A stretch of 64,000 nucleotides of DNA, taken from positions 10,293,501-10,357,500 of the forward strand of contig NC_092566.1 of the NCBI RefSeq assembly GCF_037975245.1, given 5' to 3'. The translations under genes were made by a program, and so were the position numbers. This DNA comes from Apostichopus japonicus (taxonomy: Eukaryota > Echinodermata > Holothuroidea > Aspidochirotida > Stichopodidae). The notes under the pieces are model-generated. The model did not search any database. It had not been told where the DNA came from and saw nothing but the letters and a program-made list of their open reading frames with translations. Positions 59,241 through 64,000 of this stretch are shown here, piece by piece (within the stretch, counting starts at the first letter, position 1; every line of letters begins with the position of its first letter).

Positions 59241-61760
59241 TTCATACAGCCTATCATTGAGTCACTAGTACCCTGGAGAGACATTATTGGAAATCTAGCA
59301 TGTCTAGATACACTTAAGTGCAAGATTAAGTCGGCTCGTACATAAGTTTAGAACTTCGTGCTAGTACTTATACCAAGGGACATTGAACTGTTACTTCACG
59401 TTAATGAAAAGAATGAAAATTAATAAAGCGAAAATATATCTATTTCGTAGATTTATAAAACTTAGATGGCCTAACGTTACGATCCTAAAACTGAGTTTTT
59501 TTTTTCAAAGGGGAACTGTAATGAAAACAGCTAGACTAACTGTACCTCAGAAGTCTTCTCTGTATGTTGATTAAGGAATACACCATATTGACACTTTTTT
59601 TGGTGAATAAATATTCATGATTTGTTGTTAGAAATGGTATAATTTCTTGAACATATTTTCTTTGATTTATTTTTCTTTGTCAGGTATTAACCAAACAATT
59701 ATTTTCCCTCTATATTCTCGTGCATGATACATGAACTATTCAGTAACTGCAGATTGCTTTTAAAAAAAAAATTGTCTAACTACAGGCTGCTTTATTGATT
59801 TGAAAGGAAATAGAGGCAAGGTATTGTCATCCATAGGCATGGGTTTTCGATTTATCTTTCAAATTACCTTGAATTTAAGCTATCAACGATTCGAGGCATG
59901 GAGTTTTTAATCAACACTATAAGCGTATCTGATTTGATGGGTTTGGCACTAATATTTCGAAGTTGGAACGTGAAACTGTTTAAACTAAAAAAAAAGGTAA
60001 GTTCAATATTTGAGAATACTTTGACTACTTTGAGAATTGGAATCCTGTATCAAAAATTTGCTAATAAAATAACGAGTTTTTCCTTCTTAATATTTCTATA
60101 TATAGGCCTATACCACTTTCCTTGCCTCACGAAAATAAAATCACACTGGTCTTACTTTGTATTACAATAATGTAAGGTTTGCAATTAATTTCGTAAACGT
60201 TTTTCGGTGATAGCAAAAAAGGTACGCAAGGCAAAACTACGGACAAGAAGAAGTTCCATAAACGCAGCGTCTCAATGATTCGCAAGGAACTAGTTTCATC
60301 ATGTTAAGATATTTCTTGTGGCGAATTTTAAGGACAAAATTTGTCGTCAGGGAAAAGAATTCTTCTAAATATGTTTTAGCGCGAAATCATTAAAAACGCC
60401 CGGTTCAGGAAGTTATGGCTACTGCCAGTACATCATAAATATTAAATCAACTTGGTAAAAAGGTAAAGTTTGTCATCATCAATCCGTCAAACGATAAAGT
60501 CAATGTTTTACACTTCAATATTATAGCATATTTAGATAATCTAAACTATCAGCTGTCAACAATAAAATAGAAAGAATTAGACAACCCCCGCATCGTCCAA
60601 CCCCCACCCCCTGGACCCCCGCGCGCCTGTAAACAATGGACAAAGTTAAACCATAACTGTGATCGTATCTATAGAGATATTTTTTCCACAATACGGTCAA
60701 CTTAGGTCAATTATTTGGACTTTTTTTTTCTTCCTAGAACATTGCAGGGTAAAAAAAAACCTTTGGTTTAGAGAGAGAAGTCTCCATTTCCTTGATTTTA
60801 TTCCGTCGTCAAGTATGATTGGGAAGGTGTATATTGTTCACTTATTGGTTAGTATAACTACTGCCTAGTGGCGTACCTCCCACGGGATAATGTCTATATT
60901 GTTTCGTAAAAGTCATGCACGTGTTTCCGCTTGGCATATTTCTAATCTTAACCTGAAGGACAGGCATGAAGAAAAAGAAAAGTCGAAAAACGGCATCCCA
61001 TACAGAGACAATTCCAAAAATTGAATTAAATTTTTACCCGGCGTAGCAACTGTCGTGATGACACGGAGATACTATTTACCACAAGCTAAAATGCCAAGGC
61101 CATCGTTAAAATAACCCATGCTTAAATACTTGTCAGCTGTATATAAAAAGGCATATCCAGAATGAAGTTTTTCTTTTTTAATCCTGATTTTAAACAAATT
61201 TAAGAACACTTATTTTTCAAGGAATTAACGACCGGAGTCATCTCACAACATTTCTGGCTCATTTACTGACGTAATTTAATAAATAGTATCTTCTTTTCTT
61301 TAAAGCTTAGGACATGGAAAGGTAGCGGAGGTCAGTTGAATCTTACAATAGCGAATTATTAAAATTGTATCCGGCTTTTATGGACCTAGAATCTACGATA
61401 AAGACAGTTCGCGCAGATTATTTCCCATGTAGATAAAAAAGAAAAAGAAACACGGAAATAAGGGAGGCTTACAAAATGACCACAAGATAAAGATTTCGAA
61501 AATGCTGTAAGTTCAAGGGCAACAGACAACATTATGGAATTCGTGGTTGACGTGATATGCAAGTTGCATGGCAAGATCTGAATATCAAGCCCGGGGAGTG
61601 ATTTTGGTGTAACGATCTTACTACATACTATAGACAAAATAAATATAAAACGAGAAGTTTAAATAAATAATAAATAAAAAATAAATAATATTTGTTTCTA
61701 AATGGGTTTCTCCGGTGAGTATAATAAATTATGTTCAGATTAAATATAGCAAAACACAGA
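58779..61760. other. Intergenic stretch without a supported gene
   Basis: AT-rich. Part of the diverged duplication ends here (about 59085-59240). A C-rich patch lies near 60586-60627. No ORF shows protein-like features. Confidence 0.35.
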
Positions 61761-61773
61761 ATTAGTATTTTTC

Positions 61774-63511
<1,738 letters not shown>

Positions 63512-63748
63512 GGGAGTGTTAGCTCAGTCGTTAACGCCGGTGCCTTTTAATCATAAGGTCCCGAGTTCGAGTTACTCCAAGATTAATGTATGTCGCCCAG
63601 TCACAGAGTTGTTGACAATTGACAATTCATAATCATGGACGTTAAAATATGAATCTAAGAGACTGACTTCGGTCAGCTTGCGGCCTTAATAAGCCAATGA
63701 TGGCTTCTTTGCGAGTTCCTGCTTGAAGGAGGATCTAAAATACATTTT
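63512..63748 (+). mobile_element. tRNA-derived SINE, family B, copy 3
   Basis: It begins GGGAGTGTTAGCTCAGTCG (A box) with GGTCCCGAGTTCGAGTTACT (B box). The acceptor ends GGAGT and ACTCC pair. The body contains GTTGACAATTGACAATTCAT and GACTTCGGTCAGCTTGCGGC and ends GGATCTAAAATACATT. It is in the opposite orientation to copies at 25691 and 32048. Confidence 0.9.
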
Positions 63749-64000
63749 AACTTTCGCTGAATATTTACTATATAGTTCATGCAATGAAACGGGAAATTGC
63801 TGGTTGATTTAAATACATGGGACGCCATCTAAAACCACATCGGGCTGAAGATGAGATTCAAGACCTTTGAGTAACATTCCCGAGTGTAAGAATTAATGCG
63901 GCGTTCTTACACGTGTTTATGAGAAACAAAGATCATCAGTTTTTTATTAGTGTAACTAATATGTTGGTGTTTCTGTACTTTATATCCAGGAGAAAAAATG
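63749..64000. other. Window end; possible acceptor at the edge
   Basis: TTTATATCCAG at 63979-63989 is followed by GAGAAAAAATG, so an exon could start at 63990, but too little sequence remains to judge. Nothing else is visible. Confidence 0.2.

Overview
The window is intron-rich, AT-rich animal genomic DNA. It has interrupted genes with GT-AG splice sites, long AT, CA and GATG microsatellites, tRNA-derived SINEs, hAT-type DNA transposon relics and several kinds of tandem array. There are no bacterial operons, phage genes or CRISPR arrays. I infer a marine invertebrate, possibly an echinoderm. That guess rests on the overall look of the genes and repeats and is not proven by the sequence.

Two genes can be assembled exon by exon. 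The first, on the minus strand at 260-10366, is CFAP299 (human C4orf22), a cilia/flagella-associated protein. All five coding exons are present, every splice phase closes, and the 233-residue product has the same length as the human protein as I remember it. The second, on the plus strand at 12762-38362, is a 13-exon gene for a 583-residue, strongly charged, almost wholly coiled-coil protein that I do not recognise. The two genes are head to head with about 2.4 kb between their start codons. Shared (perhaps ciliary) expression is therefore possible but not shown.

The introns carry most of the structure. Two inverted copies of one non-autonomous hAT element, each with a perfect 8-bp target duplication, sit in CFAP299 intron 2 and in the intergenic region. 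A different hAT element with its own perfect 8-bp duplication is in intron 4 of the coiled-coil gene. Intron 4 also starts with a 17-bp repeat rich in splice-donor look-alikes and holds a perfect 49-bp hairpin. Intron 5 holds about 2.2 kb of roughly 400-bp repeats full of AGGTCA direct repeats. Intron 8 holds a nested 69/169-bp purine-rich minisatellite. Introns 7 and 10 hold SINE copies.

From 38.4 kb to the end no gene is securely supported. This part holds a GATCATT-rich satellite at 39.1-40.7 kb that includes a near-perfect 704-bp tandem duplication. It also has a compound microsatellite, SINE and hairpin cluster at 41.9-42.6 kb, a hairpin with 15-bp repeats at 46 kb, AT microsatellites at 51 and 62 kb, and further SINE copies at 58.6, 61.8 and 63.5 kb. 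A few short ORFs and one exon-like segment between 47.5 and 51.6 kb are listed at low confidence. The region behaves as a gene-poor, repeat-rich intergenic or long intronic stretch.
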